NCBI RefSeq assembly: GCF_015461845.1
Contig: NZ_JACOPW010000002.1
Coordinates: 558,001-622,000, forward strand
DNA from: Pseudomonas mucoides
GTDB lineage: Bacteria > Pseudomonadota > Gammaproteobacteria > Pseudomonadales > Pseudomonadaceae
Length of the DNA: 64,000 bases
Direction: 5' to 3'
Part shown: positions 29,960 through 40,081 of the stretch, piece by piece
Position numbering within the stretch: position 1 is the first letter of the stretch
Layout of the letters: each line of letters begins with the position of its first letter
Notes under the pieces: generated by a model
Told to the model about the DNA's origin: nothing
Databases searched by the model: none
The model's input: only the letters and a program-made list of their open reading frames with translations
Made by a program: the position numbers and the translations under genes

Positions 29960-31783
29960 CTACTCGCTGTGCAGATTTGCATAAATCAACTCTGCGAGCT
30001 TTTTACTGATCCCGGGTGCTTTGGCGATCTCTTCGATGCTGGCACGAGACAGCTCCTGCAATCCACCAAAATGTTTCAATAAATCGCGACGACGTGTCGG
30101 CCCGACGCCAGCGACGCCCTCAAGCGTGGACGTGCGGCGGGTTTTGCCACGGCGAGCGCGGTGACCGGTAATGGCAAAACGGTGGGCTTCGTCGCGTATT
30201 TGCTGAATCAAATGCAGCGCGGGGGAATCGCCGCGCAAGGTGAATTCATGGGCCGCGTCGTTGAGGTACAAGGTTTCGAAACCGGCCTTGCGCGTTGCCC
30301 CTTTGGCCACGCCCAACAGGATCAGGTCCGGCACCGCCAGTTCATTGAGCACATCGCGGGCCATGGACAACTGACCTTTGCCGCCGTCCACCAACAGAAT
30401 ATCCGGCAGCTTGCCCTCACCTTCCTTCAGCTTGCTGAAGCGGCGGGTCAAGGCCTGATGCATCGCGGCGTAGTCATCTCCCGCCGTCACGCCTTCGATG
30501 TTGTAACGGCGATAATCGGATTTGATCGGGCCTTCCGGGCCAAACACCACGCAGGACGCCACGGTGGCTTCGCCGCTGGAATGGCTGATGTCGTAGCACT
30601 CCAGGCGCTGCGGTGGCTCGTCCAGGTTCAAGACTTCCGCCAGCGCGTCGAAACGTGCGGCGACGTGCTGACGGTTCGCCAGACGCGCGCTCAAGGCCTG
30701 CTCGGCGTTGGTGACCGCCAGTTGCTGCCAGCGCGCTCGCGTGCCGCGCACCCGATGACTGATGGTCAGCTCACGCCCACGCAGGGCATCGATGGCCTCG
30801 ATCAGCGTCGGGAAGTCTTCATGCACCACGTTGACGATCAGCTCACTCGGCAAGTCGCGCTCGGGGCTGGTGATGAAGTATTGGCCGAGAAACGCGGCCA
30901 TGACTTTGGAAACGTCTTCGTCGATACCGGTTTGCGGGAAAAAGTTCTTGCTGCCCAGCACCCGTCCGCCACGCACGCTGATCAAGTGAACGCAAGCACC
31001 GCCTGGATTGACGAAGGCGGCGATCACATCGATATCGCCGGTGCCGCCTTCCATGCTTTGCTGGTCCTGGACCCGACGCAGCAAGGAAATCTGGTCACGC
31101 AACTCGGCGGCACGCTCAAACTCGAGGTTGATCGCCGCCTCTTCCATGCCTGCTGACAACTCGTCCGTCAGCGCATTGCTGCGCCCCTCAAGGAACATTA
31201 CCGAGTGACGAACGTCTTCGGCATAAACCTCAGGCTCGACCAAGCCCACGCAAGGTGCCTTGCAACGTTTGATCTGGTATTGCAGGCATGGGCGCGTGCG
31301 GTTCTTGTAATAGCTGTCTTCGCACTGGCGAACAAAAAAGGTCTTTTGCAAAAGGCTCAGGCTTTCACGAATCGCTCCGGCGCTCGGGTACGGACCAAAA
31401 TACTTGCCCTTGGCCTTCTTCGCACCGCGATGAATGCTCAAGCGCGGGAACTGGCCATCCGAGAGAAAGACGTAAGGGTAGGATTTGTCGTCGCGCAGCA
31501 GGATGTTGTACGGCGGGCGCCATTCCTTGATCAGCGTCTGCTCAAGCAACAGGGCTTCGGTTTCGTTGGCGGTGATGGTGGTCTCGACCTGAGCGATACG
31601 CGCCACCAGCGCGGCGGTCTTGGGTGCCAGACCGGATTTGCGGAAGTAACTCGACAGGCGATTCTTCAGGTTCTTGGCTTTGCCGACATACAACAGGCGC
31701 GCATCGCTGTCGAACATGCGGTACACACCGGGGCGCCCACTGACCGTCGACAGAAAAGCGCTTGGATCGAAGGTGTCAGTCAT
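29960..31783 (-). CDS. uvrC: Excinuclease ABC subunit C
   Basis: 607 residues, standard length. N-terminal GIY-YIG nuclease for the 3' incision ([21 protein letters not shown], with R and E downstream), a UvrB-interacting UVR region ([22 protein letters not shown]), an RNase H-like C-terminal nuclease for the 5' incision ([29 protein letters not shown]) and a terminal double helix-hairpin-helix ([19 protein letters not shown]). All catalytic residues seem present. Works with UvrA and UvrB in nucleotide excision repair. Starts 2 nt after the gacA stop. Confidence 0.98.
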   Translation of the reverse strand: MTDTFDPSAFLSTVSGRPGVYRMFDSDARLLYVGKAKNLKNRLSSYFRKSGLAPKTAALVARIAQVETTITANETEALLLEQTLIKEWRPPYNILLRDDKSYPYVFLSDGQFPRLSIHRGAKKAKGKYFGPYPSAGAIRESLSLLQKTFFVRQCEDSYYKNRTRPCLQYQIKRCKAPCVGLVEPEVYAEDVRHSVMFLEGRSNALTDELSAGMEEAAINLEFERAAELRDQISLLRRVQDQQSMEGGTGDIDVIAAFVNPGGACVHLISVRGGRVLGSKNFFPQTGIDEDVSKVMAAFLGQYFITSPERDLPSELIVNVVHEDFPTLIEAIDALRGRELTISHRVRGTRARWQQLAVTNAEQALSARLANRQHVAARFDALAEVLNLDEPPQRLECYDISHSSGEATVASCVVFGPEGPIKSDYRRYNIEGVTAGDDYAAMHQALTRRFSKLKEGEGKLPDILLVDGGKGQLSMARDVLNELAVPDLILLGVAKGATRKAGFETLYLNDAAHEFTLRGDSPALHLIQQIRDEAHRFAITGHRARRGKTRRTSTLEGVAGVGPTRRRDLLKHFGGLQELSRASIEEIAKAPGISKKLAELIYANLHSE

Positions 31784-31785
31784 TG

Positions 31786-32427
31786 TCAGAGGCTGGCATC
31801 GACCATGCCGTGACGAACCGCCAACAGCGTCAGCTCGACATCACTGCTGATCGAAAGCTTCTCGAAAATGCGGTAACGGTAAGTGTTGACCGTTTTGGGT
31901 GACAGGCAAAGCTTGTCGGAAATGATCTGGACCTTCTGGCAACCGACAATCATCAACGCGATCTGGATCTCGCGCTCGGACAAGGCATCGAAGGGCGAGT
32001 CGTTGGTGGGCTGAAAGGATTTGATCGCCAGTTGCTGGGCAATCTGCGGGCTGATGTAGCGTTGACCGGCAAATACCAGGCGAATCGCCTGGACCATTTC
32101 CGGCAGCCCTGCGCCCTTGGTCAGGTATCCGGCGGCACCCGCCTGCAGCAACCGCGTCGGAAACGGATCTTCCTCACAGACAGTGACCGCGACGACTTTG
32201 ATATCCGGGTGACTGCGCAACAGTTTGCGCGTGGCTTCAAGACCGCCGATACCCGGCATCTTGACGTCCATCAACACCACATCGGGTTTCAACTCACGCG
32301 CTTTGAGCAGGGATTCTTCCCCTGATTCAGCCTGGCCGACTACTTGCAGGCCATCGATGTCAGCCAGCATTCGTGTAATGCCTGTACGAACGAGATCATG
32401 GTCATCGACTACTAGCACCCTAATCAA
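31786..32427 (-). CDS. gacA: Response regulator GacA
   Basis: 213 residues. Receiver with D8, D9, phospho-acceptor D54 ([11 protein letters not shown]), T in AVTVCEE and K in LTKGAG; C-terminal LuxR helix-turn-helix ([39 protein letters not shown]). Partner of the GacS kinase; it activates rsm small RNAs that control secondary metabolism and virulence in Pseudomonas. The start codon is TTG (32427-32425) with GAGGTG upstream; no ATG fits. Same operon as uvrC. Confidence 0.97.
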   Translation of the reverse strand: MIRVLVVDDHDLVRTGITRMLADIDGLQVVGQAESGEESLLKARELKPDVVLMDVKMPGIGGLEATRKLLRSHPDIKVVAVTVCEEDPFPTRLLQAGAAGYLTKGAGLPEMVQAIRLVFAGQRYISPQIAQQLAIKSFQPTNDSPFDALSEREIQIALMIVGCQKVQIISDKLCLSPKTVNTYRYRIFEKLSISSDVELTLLAVRHGMVDASL

Positions 32428-32554
32428 GCAGACACCTCGCGAATTGGTCTTATTGGGTTGCCGGACACCTTAGCAAAAAGCAACTGGCAGACCTAGCAGC
32501 AAGCATCATATAAAAAGTATCAATACATCTTGAAAGGCTTGTCGCCAGCGCGTT

Positions 32555-32998
32555 TCAGCGATGAAGCCTGTCGATATCACGCTGCATTCTCAGGAAACAC
32601 TCGTCCTGACCGACCACCTTCAGCCCTTTTCGTTCGTAAAGTTTTTTTGCCGGATTATTTTCAAAAACGGTCAGGCGCAATGCCGGACGTCGTTCCTTGC
32701 ACGCGAGCGCGAAGACCTCGTCGATCACCCAACCACCCGCGCCCTGCCCCTGAAACGCTTCGAGCACGTGCAGTTCGCGAATGTACAAGGCGTTTGCATC
32801 GCGACTCAGGCTGACAAAACCCAGCACTGACTCATCGCGCACAAACATGCGGTTCTCGCGCCCCACCCAGGCGACATCAAACGCCTCATCCAGCCAAAGC
32901 AGATCGTGCTGGATGTAATAGCGCAGCATGTTGTCGCAGGTCAGTTTCCGGGCGAAGTCGAGGTCGGCGGGTGACGCCAGACGCCATTCGAAACCCAT
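32555..32998 (-). CDS. GNAT-family N-acetyltransferase
   Basis: 147 residues. GNAT fold with motif A (LYIRELHVLEAFQGQGAGGWVIDEV, acetyl-CoA pyrophosphate loop GQGAGG) and motif B (LRLTVFENNPAKKLYERKGLKVVG). Substrate unknown. The start follows the hydrolase stop without gap (TGAATG), so the two are co-translated, and a related substrate is possible. Confidence 0.9.
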   Translation of the reverse strand: MGFEWRLASPADLDFARKLTCDNMLRYYIQHDLLWLDEAFDVAWVGRENRMFVRDESVLGFVSLSRDANALYIRELHVLEAFQGQGAGGWVIDEVFALACKERRPALRLTVFENNPAKKLYERKGLKVVGQDECFLRMQRDIDRLHR

Positions 32999-33757
32999 TC
33001 AAGCCTCGGTAACGTCAATAACAGTGCCGTTCCAGCCACCCGCCTCGCGGCGCGCCACCACCATTAGATTCCCCGTACCCGGTGCCGCAGCAATCAGCGA
33101 ACCGTCCGACGCCCAGAGGGCACTGCGTCCTGCAGACTCCCAGCCTCCGGTCGCACCGCCGTGGTTGGCCATCAGCACCGTCATTGAATGTGTGCCGGCG
33201 TACCCTTGCAGGAGCGCCGTGTCCAGGGCATAGCCGTTTTCCGTGATCAGCACACCGGCGGCATAGAGGTCGGCGCCCTGCTCCGCGGCCGCGGCAGCAT
33301 GACTGGCGTGAGAAAAATCAGCGCACACCGCCAGCGCGACGGTATCGCCACCGATGGTCAACATCGAGCCACCTGTGCCCGGCGCAAACGCCACTTCCTC
33401 GCCGGGGTGCAGATGCTGTTTGCTGTAGACCCCGAGTGAACCATCGGCACCCAACACCAGCGCACCAATCAATACCGGCGAATCGTCCGACAGCCGAATC
33501 GGCATGCCGACCACACTGGTGACGCCGACTTCCCGGGCGAAATCCCGCAACGGACGCAACACCTCGGCATCCGGTGCGATGGCCAATTCAGCTGCCAAGC
33601 CTCGCTCATAGCCGGTCAACGACAATTCAGGAAAGACCAGCAACTGAACGCCCTGCTCCGCAGCAACCTGCATGAAACGCTGATGCCGGGCAATGTTGGC
33701 GGCAAGATCACCAGCGACCGAGATCGATTGAGCCGCGGCAATAGTCAATGGCGTCAT
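32999..33757 (-). CDS. Carbon-nitrogen hydrolase (nitrilase superfamily)
   Basis: 252 residues from MTPLTIAAAQSISVAGD. The catalytic triad is visible: Glu in LVFPELSLTGYE, Lys in YSKQHLHPGEE, Cys in ALAVCADFSH. Members hydrolyse amides or nitriles through a cysteine acyl intermediate. The variant HPGEE near the lysine differs from omega-amidases, so substrate is not certain. First gene of a two-gene operon with the acetyltransferase. Confidence 0.9.
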   Translation of the reverse strand: MTPLTIAAAQSISVAGDLAANIARHQRFMQVAAEQGVQLLVFPELSLTGYERGLAAELAIAPDAEVLRPLRDFAREVGVTSVVGMPIRLSDDSPVLIGALVLGADGSLGVYSKQHLHPGEEVAFAPGTGGSMLTIGGDTVALAVCADFSHASHAAAAAEQGADLYAAGVLITENGYALDTALLQGYAGTHSMTVLMANHGGATGGWESAGRSALWASDGSLIAAAPGTGNLMVVARREAGGWNGTVIDVTEA

Positions 33758-33864
33758 GTTTCGTCCTTGTGACGTTGGTGGATGAGCAAAACACAAAGTG
33801 TGTCATAAAGCAGCGCGCACTCAAGCGATAGAAAATGCCGTCGGCGATTGATAGCATTTTCTGA

Positions 33865-33894
33865 TTGAAACCGCGCACCGGCCTCTAGTAAGCT
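33865..33894 (+). promoter_or_regulatory. Candidate promoter of the aromatic leader/DAHP synthase unit
   Basis: TTGAAA (33865-33870), 18-nt spacer, TAAGCT (33889-33894); 24 nt before the first leader-peptide ATG. Confidence 0.4.
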
Positions 33895-33918
33895 CGGCGC
33901 ATCCATCGGAGACAGACC

Positions 33919-34047
33919 ATGTTCAACGCCCTCTCACAGCTTCCAACTGCCAACGCTCAGCGTTCGGTGGCGGCTGCGCGTGTGAATGACGTCTGTGCTT
34001 CGGTCAGCTTTTATTTTGGGTATTGGTTTAGCCACTGGCGCGCCTGA
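33919..34047 (+). CDS. Aromatic-rich leader peptide 1
   Basis: 42 residues with GGAGAC 6 nt before the ATG. The end reads SFYFGYWFSHWRA: in the last 13 residues there are three Phe, two Tyr and two Trp. This is a classic attenuation leader: stalled ribosomes at these codons would change folding of the following RNA, which ends in a strong terminator at 34094-34133. The gene downstream makes the first enzyme of aromatic amino acid synthesis, so the codons fit the regulated product. Confidence 0.85.
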   Translation: MFNALSQLPTANAQRSVAAARVNDVCASVSFYFGYWFSHWRA

Positions 34048-34093
34048 TACCCACACGGCGCCCACTTTAAACGGGTCGCCGCCAGAGTTTTCC

Positions 34094-34133
34094 AAACCCC
34101 CGGTCGGCCTCCCGACCGGGGGTTTTGTTTTTT
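34094..34133 (+). terminator. Attenuator terminator
   Basis: A 14-bp perfect stem (AAACCCCCGGTCGG with CCGACCGGGGGTTT), 4-nt loop, then TTGTTTTTT. It lies 46 nt past the leader-peptide stop. A competing upstream hairpin (CGGCGCCC...GGGTCGCCG, about 34058-34087) lies between them. Confidence 0.9.
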
Positions 34134-34182
34134 CAGCCCCGAACACTTTTGCGACACACCAGACACTTTGAGGATTCACGAC

Positions 34183-34335
34183 ATGAACTACGCCACTTAT
34201 TACCGTTACGACAGTTTTACCGCCTGGCGATTTACCAGCCTCCGCTCGGGACAGCCTGCCGCCTCCGATCGGTCACCCACAGGTGGCAAGCACACACACG
34301 CAGCCAATCCGGCCAATTGTCGAACACCCCAGTAG
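34183..34335 (+). CDS. Aromatic-rich leader peptide 2
   Basis: 50 residues with GAGG 9 nt before the ATG. Opens MNYATYYRYDSFTAWRF: within 17 residues there are four Tyr, two Phe and one Trp. The rest is polar and ends 48 nt before the DAHP synthase ATG. It looks like a second, tyrosine-weighted leader, perhaps acting by coupling or a second structure; I see no second T-tailed hairpin. That it is translated is inferred from the ribosome site and the codon bias. Confidence 0.6.
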   Translation: MNYATYYRYDSFTAWRFTSLRSGQPAASDRSPTGGKHTHAANPANCRTPQ

Positions 34336-34383
34336 GGCCGAGCGCGCGGGAACGAACCCGCCGCCAGCCCAGGAAGCCATGCC

Positions 34384-35463
34384 ATGAACTCGTCCGTCTC
34401 TGCTTTGCCGCTGTCCACGTTGAATCCTGCCAATGAAGCGCTGACCCTGCGTCTGCCCAGCTCATTGCAACTCAAGCAGCAACTGCCCCTCAGCAACGCC
34501 CTGACCCGTCAAGTCGCCGCTCACCGCGACGCGGTCCGTGCAATCCTCAACGGTGAAGACGCCCGTTTGCTGGTGATCGTCGGACCTTGCTCGATTCACG
34601 ACCCGCAATCCGCCCTCGAATACGCCGCCAACCTTGCCCGACTGGCCACCGACGTCAGCGATGAAATGCTGCTGGTCATGCGCGCCTACGTCGAAAAACC
34701 GCGCACCACGGTCGGCTGGAAAGGCCTGGCCTACGATCCGCACCTGGACGGCAGTGATGACATGGCTGGCGGCTTGACGTTGTCGCGCGAGCTGATGCGC
34801 GAAATGCTCCGCCTCGGCTTGCCGATTGCCACCGAACTGCTGCAACCCATGGCCGCCGGCTACTTTGAGGACCTGCTGAGCTGGGTGGCGATTGGTGCCC
34901 GAACCACCGAATCACAGATCCACCGGGAAATGGCCAGCGGCCTGAGCATGCCGGTCGGGTTCAAGAACGGCACCGATGGCGGCGTGACCGTGGCCAGCGA
35001 CGCCATGCGCTCGGCCGCTCATCCGCATCGACATTTCGGCGTCGACAGCCAGGGGCATCCGGCAATCATCCAGACACCTGGCAATCCCGACACGCACCTG
35101 GTGTTGCGCGGCGGGCATCAGGGGCCGAACTACGACCGCGACAGCGTCGGCCAGGTGAACCGCGATTTGACCCGACTGAAGATCCCTGCGCGGATCATGG
35201 TCGACTGCAGCCACGCCAACAGCGGCAAAGACCCGGCGCGGCAGCCAGCGGTGTTCAATGACGTACTGGAACAGCGCCTGCAAGGTGACCGTTCGCTGAT
35301 CGGCATGATGATCGAGAGCCATCTGTTCGAAGGTTGCCAGCCCTTGAGTCCAACGTTGCGCTACGGCGTCTCGGTGACCGATGGCTGTCTTGGCTGGAAC
35401 GGGACGGAGGAATTGTTGCGCAACGCTGCTGACCGGCTTCGAGCGCAGCGCGGGCATCAATAA
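34384..35463 (+). CDS. 3-deoxy-D-arabino-heptulosonate 7-phosphate synthase, class I
   Basis: 359 residues. Condenses phosphoenolpyruvate and erythrose 4-phosphate, the first step of the shikimate pathway. Class I alpha signatures: LLVIVGPCSIHDP, AYVEKPRTTVGWKG, ATELLQPMAAGYFEDLLSWVAIGARTTESQ, GFKNGTDG, MVDCSHANSGK. Metal and substrate residues appear complete. The upstream leader peptides rich in Phe, Tyr and Trp show expression is controlled by aromatic amino acids. Feedback type (Tyr, Phe or Trp) cannot be told from sequence alone. Confidence 0.95.
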   Translation: MNSSVSALPLSTLNPANEALTLRLPSSLQLKQQLPLSNALTRQVAAHRDAVRAILNGEDARLLVIVGPCSIHDPQSALEYAANLARLATDVSDEMLLVMRAYVEKPRTTVGWKGLAYDPHLDGSDDMAGGLTLSRELMREMLRLGLPIATELLQPMAAGYFEDLLSWVAIGARTTESQIHREMASGLSMPVGFKNGTDGGVTVASDAMRSAAHPHRHFGVDSQGHPAIIQTPGNPDTHLVLRGGHQGPNYDRDSVGQVNRDLTRLKIPARIMVDCSHANSGKDPARQPAVFNDVLEQRLQGDRSLIGMMIESHLFEGCQPLSPTLRYGVSVTDGCLGWNGTEELLRNAADRLRAQRGHQ

Positions 35464-35769
35464 ACGGCTAACGCAATTTCTGTAGCAGTTGGCGCAGCCT
35501 GCTGCTACAGGTTGCGTTGTGGTTGAAACACGACATCACTGACAGGTAAAGCCGTTTCCTGAGTAGGCCATCGCAGGCAAACGCGCTGTTACAGATCAAA
35601 AGATGTCGAAACAATCGGAACAAGACCTCAACCACTTTCGAACTTTCCTACACTTTCTATACCTTTTTCATCAGCTTACAGCGGATTCCTCATACACCGC
35701 CCAAGCGCTGGGGTGCTTTAGAGTGAGCCCATCTGCACTCCTCTGAACGATCGCGAAAAAGGAATCAAC
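35464..35769. other. Intergenic region with REP-like hairpin
   Basis: Contains an extended hairpin: ACGCAA (35471) and CTGTAGCAG (35480-35488) pair with CTGCTACAG (35502-35510) and TTGCGT (35512-35517). It probably ends the DAHP synthase transcript or is a REP relative. The rest carries the lipase promoter; no gene seen. Confidence 0.5.
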
Positions 35770-36651
35770 ATGCTACGGAACGCAACCACCCAGTACCCTA
35801 TCCTGCTGATCCACGGGCTCTTCGGCTTCGACCGGATCGGCACGACCGAATTCTTCCAGGACGTCAAGCAGTCCTTGCGAAGTGCGGGGGCCAGGGTGTT
35901 CATCCCACACCTGTCGGCTACCCACAGCAACGAGGTACGTGGCGACCAGCTATTGGCACAGATCGAACGGGTGCTGGAAGGAACCGGCGCCAGCAAGGTC
36001 AACCTGATCGGTCATAGCCAAGGAGCATTGGCGGCACGCTATGCGGCGGCGATAGCACCCCATGCGGTGGCGTCGGTGACATCAGTCAGTGGCCCGAACC
36101 ACGGCTCGGAACTGGCCGACTTCTTGCGCAAGGCGCTGACGCCCGGCCGTCTTCCAGAACATGTCGCGGCGACGGTGGCGACGCTGTTCGCTGATTTTGT
36201 GTCGTTACTCAGCGGCAACCTGCACTTGCCACAAAACGCAGTCGCGGCTCTCAATGCGCTGACCACCGAAGGCGTAGGGGCTTTCAACGACAAATACCCC
36301 CAAGGGTTACCGAAGACCTGGGGCGGCAAGGGCCGAGATGTGGTGAACGGCGTGCGTTATTACTCCTGGAGCGGCACGTTACAGGGAACCCTTCTCGACG
36401 AGGGCTTGAAAGCGCTCGATCCACTGCACGGTTTCCTCCGTGCCTTCTCCCACTACTTCACCACGGAAGCGGAGCAGAATGACGGTTTGGTCGGCCGCTA
36501 CAGCTCCCACCTGGGAAAAGTCATCCGCTCCGACTATCCGCTGGATCACCTGAGCAGCCTCGGTCATACCGGCGGCTTGCATCGCAAAGCCATCGATCCC
36601 GTGGCGTTGTATGTCCAGCATGCCGAGCGCCTGAGAAACGCGGGCCTATAA
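35770..36651 (+). CDS. Triacylglycerol lipase, family I.1-like, without signal peptide
   Basis: 293 residues. Alpha/beta hydrolase with oxyanion segment PILLIHGLFGFDRIG, nucleophile elbow GHSQGA, and later Asp and His (DGLVGRYSSHLG, DYPLDHLSSLGHTGG). The DGLVG Ca-site region is like that of the P. aeruginosa/P. fragi lipases. At 293 residues and with no signal peptide it matches the P. fragi type. No foldase gene is next to it, in line with that type. Export route is unclear. Confidence 0.92.
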   Translation: MLRNATTQYPILLIHGLFGFDRIGTTEFFQDVKQSLRSAGARVFIPHLSATHSNEVRGDQLLAQIERVLEGTGASKVNLIGHSQGALAARYAAAIAPHAVASVTSVSGPNHGSELADFLRKALTPGRLPEHVAATVATLFADFVSLLSGNLHLPQNAVAALNALTTEGVGAFNDKYPQGLPKTWGGKGRDVVNGVRYYSWSGTLQGTLLDEGLKALDPLHGFLRAFSHYFTTEAEQNDGLVGRYSSHLGKVIRSDYPLDHLSSLGHTGGLHRKAIDPVALYVQHAERLRNAGL

Positions 36652-36733
36652 TCTGTCCGCAACTTTGACGAGAAATAGGCCACTGAATCCGGTAGGCTCC
36701 GCACTTTACTGAATATTGAAAGGAGAATTTCCC

Positions 36734-37015
36734 ATGGCTAAAGCCACTGCCCGTCACATCCTGGTTGCCTCGGAAGCCAAGTGCAACGAACTCAAGGCCC
36801 AGATCGAAGGCGGCGCTGATTTCGCCGAAATCGCCAAAGCCAACTCCACCTGCCCGTCCAGCCGTCAAGGCGGCGACCTGGGTTCGTTCGGTCCTGGCCA
36901 GATGGTCAAGGAATTCGACACCGTGGTGTTCAGCGCTCCAATCAACGTTGTACAAGGCCCAGTGAAAACCCAGTTCGGTTATCACTTGCTGGAAGTGACC
37001 AGTCGTCAGGACTGA
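36734..37015 (+). CDS. ppiC: Parvulin-type peptidyl-prolyl isomerase
   Basis: 93 residues, the full length of E. coli PpiC, a single parvulin domain: ARHILVASEAKCNELKAQIEGG, then CPSSRQGGDLGSFGPGQMVKEFDTVVF and PVKTQFGYHLLEV. Catalyses cis-trans isomerisation of prolyl bonds in the cytoplasm. AAGGAG lies 7 nt before the ATG. A terminator follows. A paralogue is at 56515. Confidence 0.95.
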   Translation: MAKATARHILVASEAKCNELKAQIEGGADFAEIAKANSTCPSSRQGGDLGSFGPGQMVKEFDTVVFSAPINVVQGPVKTQFGYHLLEVTSRQD

Positions 37016-37038
37016 TCGATCCGCCAGGCTTTACCCAT

Positions 37039-37070
37039 AACGGCCCGCCTTTTGGTGGGCCGTTGTGTTT
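37039..37070 (+). terminator. Terminator after ppiC
   Basis: AACGGCCCGCC pairs with the imperfect GTGGGCCGTT around a T loop, followed by GTGTTT. Confidence 0.75.
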
Positions 37071-37151
37071 CGGATACGTTTTTAGACTGGCGAGGGACGC
37101 GCCGCTAGCGTACAAATTGTGCTTTTCGATCCTCCGGCTCTAAGGCTGACA

Positions 37152-39020
37152 ATGCGACTGGCTTTCCCCACTTTGTTGTTCACTGCCGTGGCGCTGCTAT
37201 TGGGCGCCGCCGGTGTGAATGCCGCACCGCAACATGCGTTGACCGTGTACGGCGAACCCGCGAAATATCCCGCCGGCTTCAGTCACTTTGCCTACACCAA
37301 CCCGCAGGCCCCCAAGGGTGGCACGATGCGTCGCTCGGCGATTGAAATTGGCCACTTCGACCATATCCTGCCGTACATCGACAAGGGCATTGGCGTCACG
37401 CAAATCGACGGATTGCTTTACTCGCCGCTGGCCCAGCGTTCGCTGGATGAGCCCTACACCGTGTACGGCCTCGTCGCACAAAAAATGGAGCGCCCGGACG
37501 ACGGTCTGTTCCTGAGGTTCTACCTCAACCCCAAGGCACGCTTTGCCGACGGCACGCCAATCACGGCCGAAGACGTGCGCTACTCATACAACCTGCTAAT
37601 GACTCAGGGCAGCCTGCGCTATCGCACCCAGTTCGCGGACGTCAAAGGCGTGGAAGTTGAATCACCTCTGACCGTTCGGTTCGACTTCAAGAGCAATGAA
37701 AACCGCACCCTGCCCCTCGACATCGCAACGCTGCCGGTATTTCCCGAGCATTGGTGGAAGACCCGCGACTTCGCCAACGGCGGCGGGTACGAGGCGCCTT
37801 TAGGCAGCGGTCCTTACAAGGTGGGCAAAGTCGACTCCGGTCGCAGCATCACCTTCGAGCGCGACGCCAACTGGTGGGGCAAGGATCTGCCGGTCAGCCG
37901 CGGCCTCTACAACTTCGATCATTTCAGCATCGAGTACTTCGGCGACACCGACGTTGCCCGCCAGGTGCTACGTGGTGGCGCTTATGACTACAACCGCGAA
38001 TTCTCAGCCACCGGCTATTCCATCGGTTACGAGAGCCCGGCCCTGAGCGACGGCCGCCTGCAAAAGGCGCATTTGGCCCAAGACGCACCGCAACCGGCCC
38101 AAGGATTTGTCTTCAACTTACAGAACCCGATGTTCCAGGATCGCCGGGTGCGCCAGGCCCTGGCCATGCTCTGGGATTTCGAATGGAGCAACCGGCAGAT
38201 GATGCGTGACATGTACATCCGCCAGCAAAGCTACTTTTCCAATACCGACCTGGCGGCGCGGCACCTGCCCGATGCGGCGGAACTAGCCATTCTTGAACCG
38301 TTGCGCGGACAGATCCCCGACGAGGTGTTCACCCAGGTCTTTGAAGCACCGAAAACCGATGGTAGCGGTGTGATCCGCGACAAGCAGTTGCAAGCACTGG
38401 ACCTGCTCGAACAGGCCGGCTGGAAACCCGATGGCGATCAACTGGTCAACGCCGAGGGCGAGCCGCTGAGCTTTACTTTCCTGGTCAGCCAGAACGGCAT
38501 GGACCGACTGCTGCTGCCTTATAAGCGCACCCTGAAACAGATCGGCATCGACCTGAACATCCGCCGCATCGATTCGTCCCAGTATGTGAATCGCCTGATG
38601 AGCCGCGACTACGACATGATCGTGACCGGCTACCCGGTCACCACCTCCCCCGGTGGCGAGCTGTTCAATTACTTCGGCTCGATCTCGGCCAACGACCCCG
38701 GCGCCAATAACTACATGGTGCTGAAGAATCCGGCGGTCGACACCCTGATCACCGGTGTGGTCCGCGCCACCACGCAGCCCGAGATGCTGCGCTACGCCCA
38801 CGCGCTCGACCGGGTGCTGCAATGGAACTACTACTGGATTCCCAACTATTACCCACCGGGCACCTCGACGGTCTGGTGGAACCGCTTCGGTCGGCCCAAC
38901 GAGCAGGCCAGCAATGACGAAGCCATTGAGAGTTGGTGGGAAATAAGCACCACCCCGCTGACCAACCAGCAAATGACCGCCGAGCAAATCAGCCGTGGCA
39001 GACCCGGAGGACCACACTGA
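37152..39020 (+). CDS. Extracellular solute-binding protein, family 5 (YejA-like)
   Basis: 622 residues from [21 protein letters not shown] with signal cleavage near NAAP. Periplasmic binding lobe features of the oligopeptide family: [48 protein letters not shown]. YejA-type proteins feed the YejBEF transporter with peptides, including microcin C-like compounds in E. coli. First gene of a four-gene operon; stop overlaps the next start (TGATG). Confidence 0.93.
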   Translation: MRLAFPTLLFTAVALLLGAAGVNAAPQHALTVYGEPAKYPAGFSHFAYTNPQAPKGGTMRRSAIEIGHFDHILPYIDKGIGVTQIDGLLYSPLAQRSLDEPYTVYGLVAQKMERPDDGLFLRFYLNPKARFADGTPITAEDVRYSYNLLMTQGSLRYRTQFADVKGVEVESPLTVRFDFKSNENRTLPLDIATLPVFPEHWWKTRDFANGGGYEAPLGSGPYKVGKVDSGRSITFERDANWWGKDLPVSRGLYNFDHFSIEYFGDTDVARQVLRGGAYDYNREFSATGYSIGYESPALSDGRLQKAHLAQDAPQPAQGFVFNLQNPMFQDRRVRQALAMLWDFEWSNRQMMRDMYIRQQSYFSNTDLAARHLPDAAELAILEPLRGQIPDEVFTQVFEAPKTDGSGVIRDKQLQALDLLEQAGWKPDGDQLVNAEGEPLSFTFLVSQNGMDRLLLPYKRTLKQIGIDLNIRRIDSSQYVNRLMSRDYDMIVTGYPVTTSPGGELFNYFGSISANDPGANNYMVLKNPAVDTLITGVVRATTQPEMLRYAHALDRVLQWNYYWIPNYYPPGTSTVWWNRFGRPNEQASNDEAIESWWEISTTPLTNQQMTAEQISRGRPGGPH

Positions 39021-40081
39021 TGTGGGCTTACATACTGCGGCGCTTGCTGCTGATTATCCCGACGCTGGTGATCATTCTGTTGGTCAACTTCGTCATCGTT
39101 CAGGCGGCACCCGGCGGTCCGGTGGAACAGGCGATTGCGCACCTGCAAGGCATCGGCGGTGCGACGGTCGGTGGCGGTTCCGGCGAAACCATGCACGGCA
39201 CCTCGCGCGCCAGCCGAGGCCTGGACCCGCAACTGATCAAGGACATCGAAAAACAATACGGCTTCGACAAACCCGCCCATGAACGCCTGTGGCTGATGCT
39301 CACCAGTTACGCCCGGCTCGACTTCGGCAAGAGCTTCTTCCGTGGCGCCACGGTCACCGACCTGATCCTCGAAAAAATGCCGGTGACCATTTCCCTCGGG
39401 CTGTGGGCGACGTTGATCACCTACCTGGTGTCGATCCCCCTGGGTATCCGCAAAGCCGTGCACCACGGCAGCCATTTCGATATCTGGAGCAGCACTGCGA
39501 TCATCATCGGCTACGCCATGCCGGCGTTCCTGTTCGCGATGTTCCTGATCGTGGTCTTTGCGGGCGGCACCTCGTTGAACTGGTTCCCGGTGCGCGGGCT
39601 GGTCTCGGACAACTTTGATTCGCTGTCCACCGTGGGCAAAATCGCTGACTACTTCTGGCACCTGGTGCTCCCGGTAACGTCGCTGGTGATTGGCGGTTTC
39701 GCCACCCTGACCATCCTCACCAAAAACTCGTTCCTCAATGAAATCACCCGCCAATACGTGATCACCGCCCGTGCCAAAGGCATGAGCGAACGCCGGGTGC
39801 TGTATGGGCACGTGTTCCGCAATGCGATGCTGTTGGTGGTATCGGGGATTCCGCAGGCGTTCATCAGCGTATTTTTCGCCGGCTCCTTGCTGATCGAAGT
39901 GATTTTCTCCCTCGATGGCCTCGGCCGCATGAGCTATGAAGCCGCCGTCTCGCGCGACTATCCGGTGGTGTTCGGTTCGCTGTTTATCTTCACGCTGTTC
40001 GGCCTGCTGATAAAACTCGTCGGCGACCTCTGCTACACCCTGGTCGACCCGCGCATCGACTTCGCCGCGAGGAATGCCTGA
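39020..40081 (+). CDS. Peptide ABC transporter permease (YejB-like)
   Basis: 353 residues, six predicted membrane segments, start ATG overlapping the YejA stop. Opens [20 protein letters not shown]. The long periplasmic loop after segment 1 is family-typical; the permease EAA motif ([26 protein letters not shown]) contacts the ATPase. Stop and next start overlap by one base. Confidence 0.95.
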   Translation: MWAYILRRLLLIIPTLVIILLVNFVIVQAAPGGPVEQAIAHLQGIGGATVGGGSGETMHGTSRASRGLDPQLIKDIEKQYGFDKPAHERLWLMLTSYARLDFGKSFFRGATVTDLILEKMPVTISLGLWATLITYLVSIPLGIRKAVHHGSHFDIWSSTAIIIGYAMPAFLFAMFLIVVFAGGTSLNWFPVRGLVSDNFDSLSTVGKIADYFWHLVLPVTSLVIGGFATLTILTKNSFLNEITRQYVITARAKGMSERRVLYGHVFRNAMLLVVSGIPQAFISVFFAGSLLIEVIFSLDGLGRMSYEAAVSRDYPVVFGSLFIFTLFGLLIKLVGDLCYTLVDPRIDFAARNA

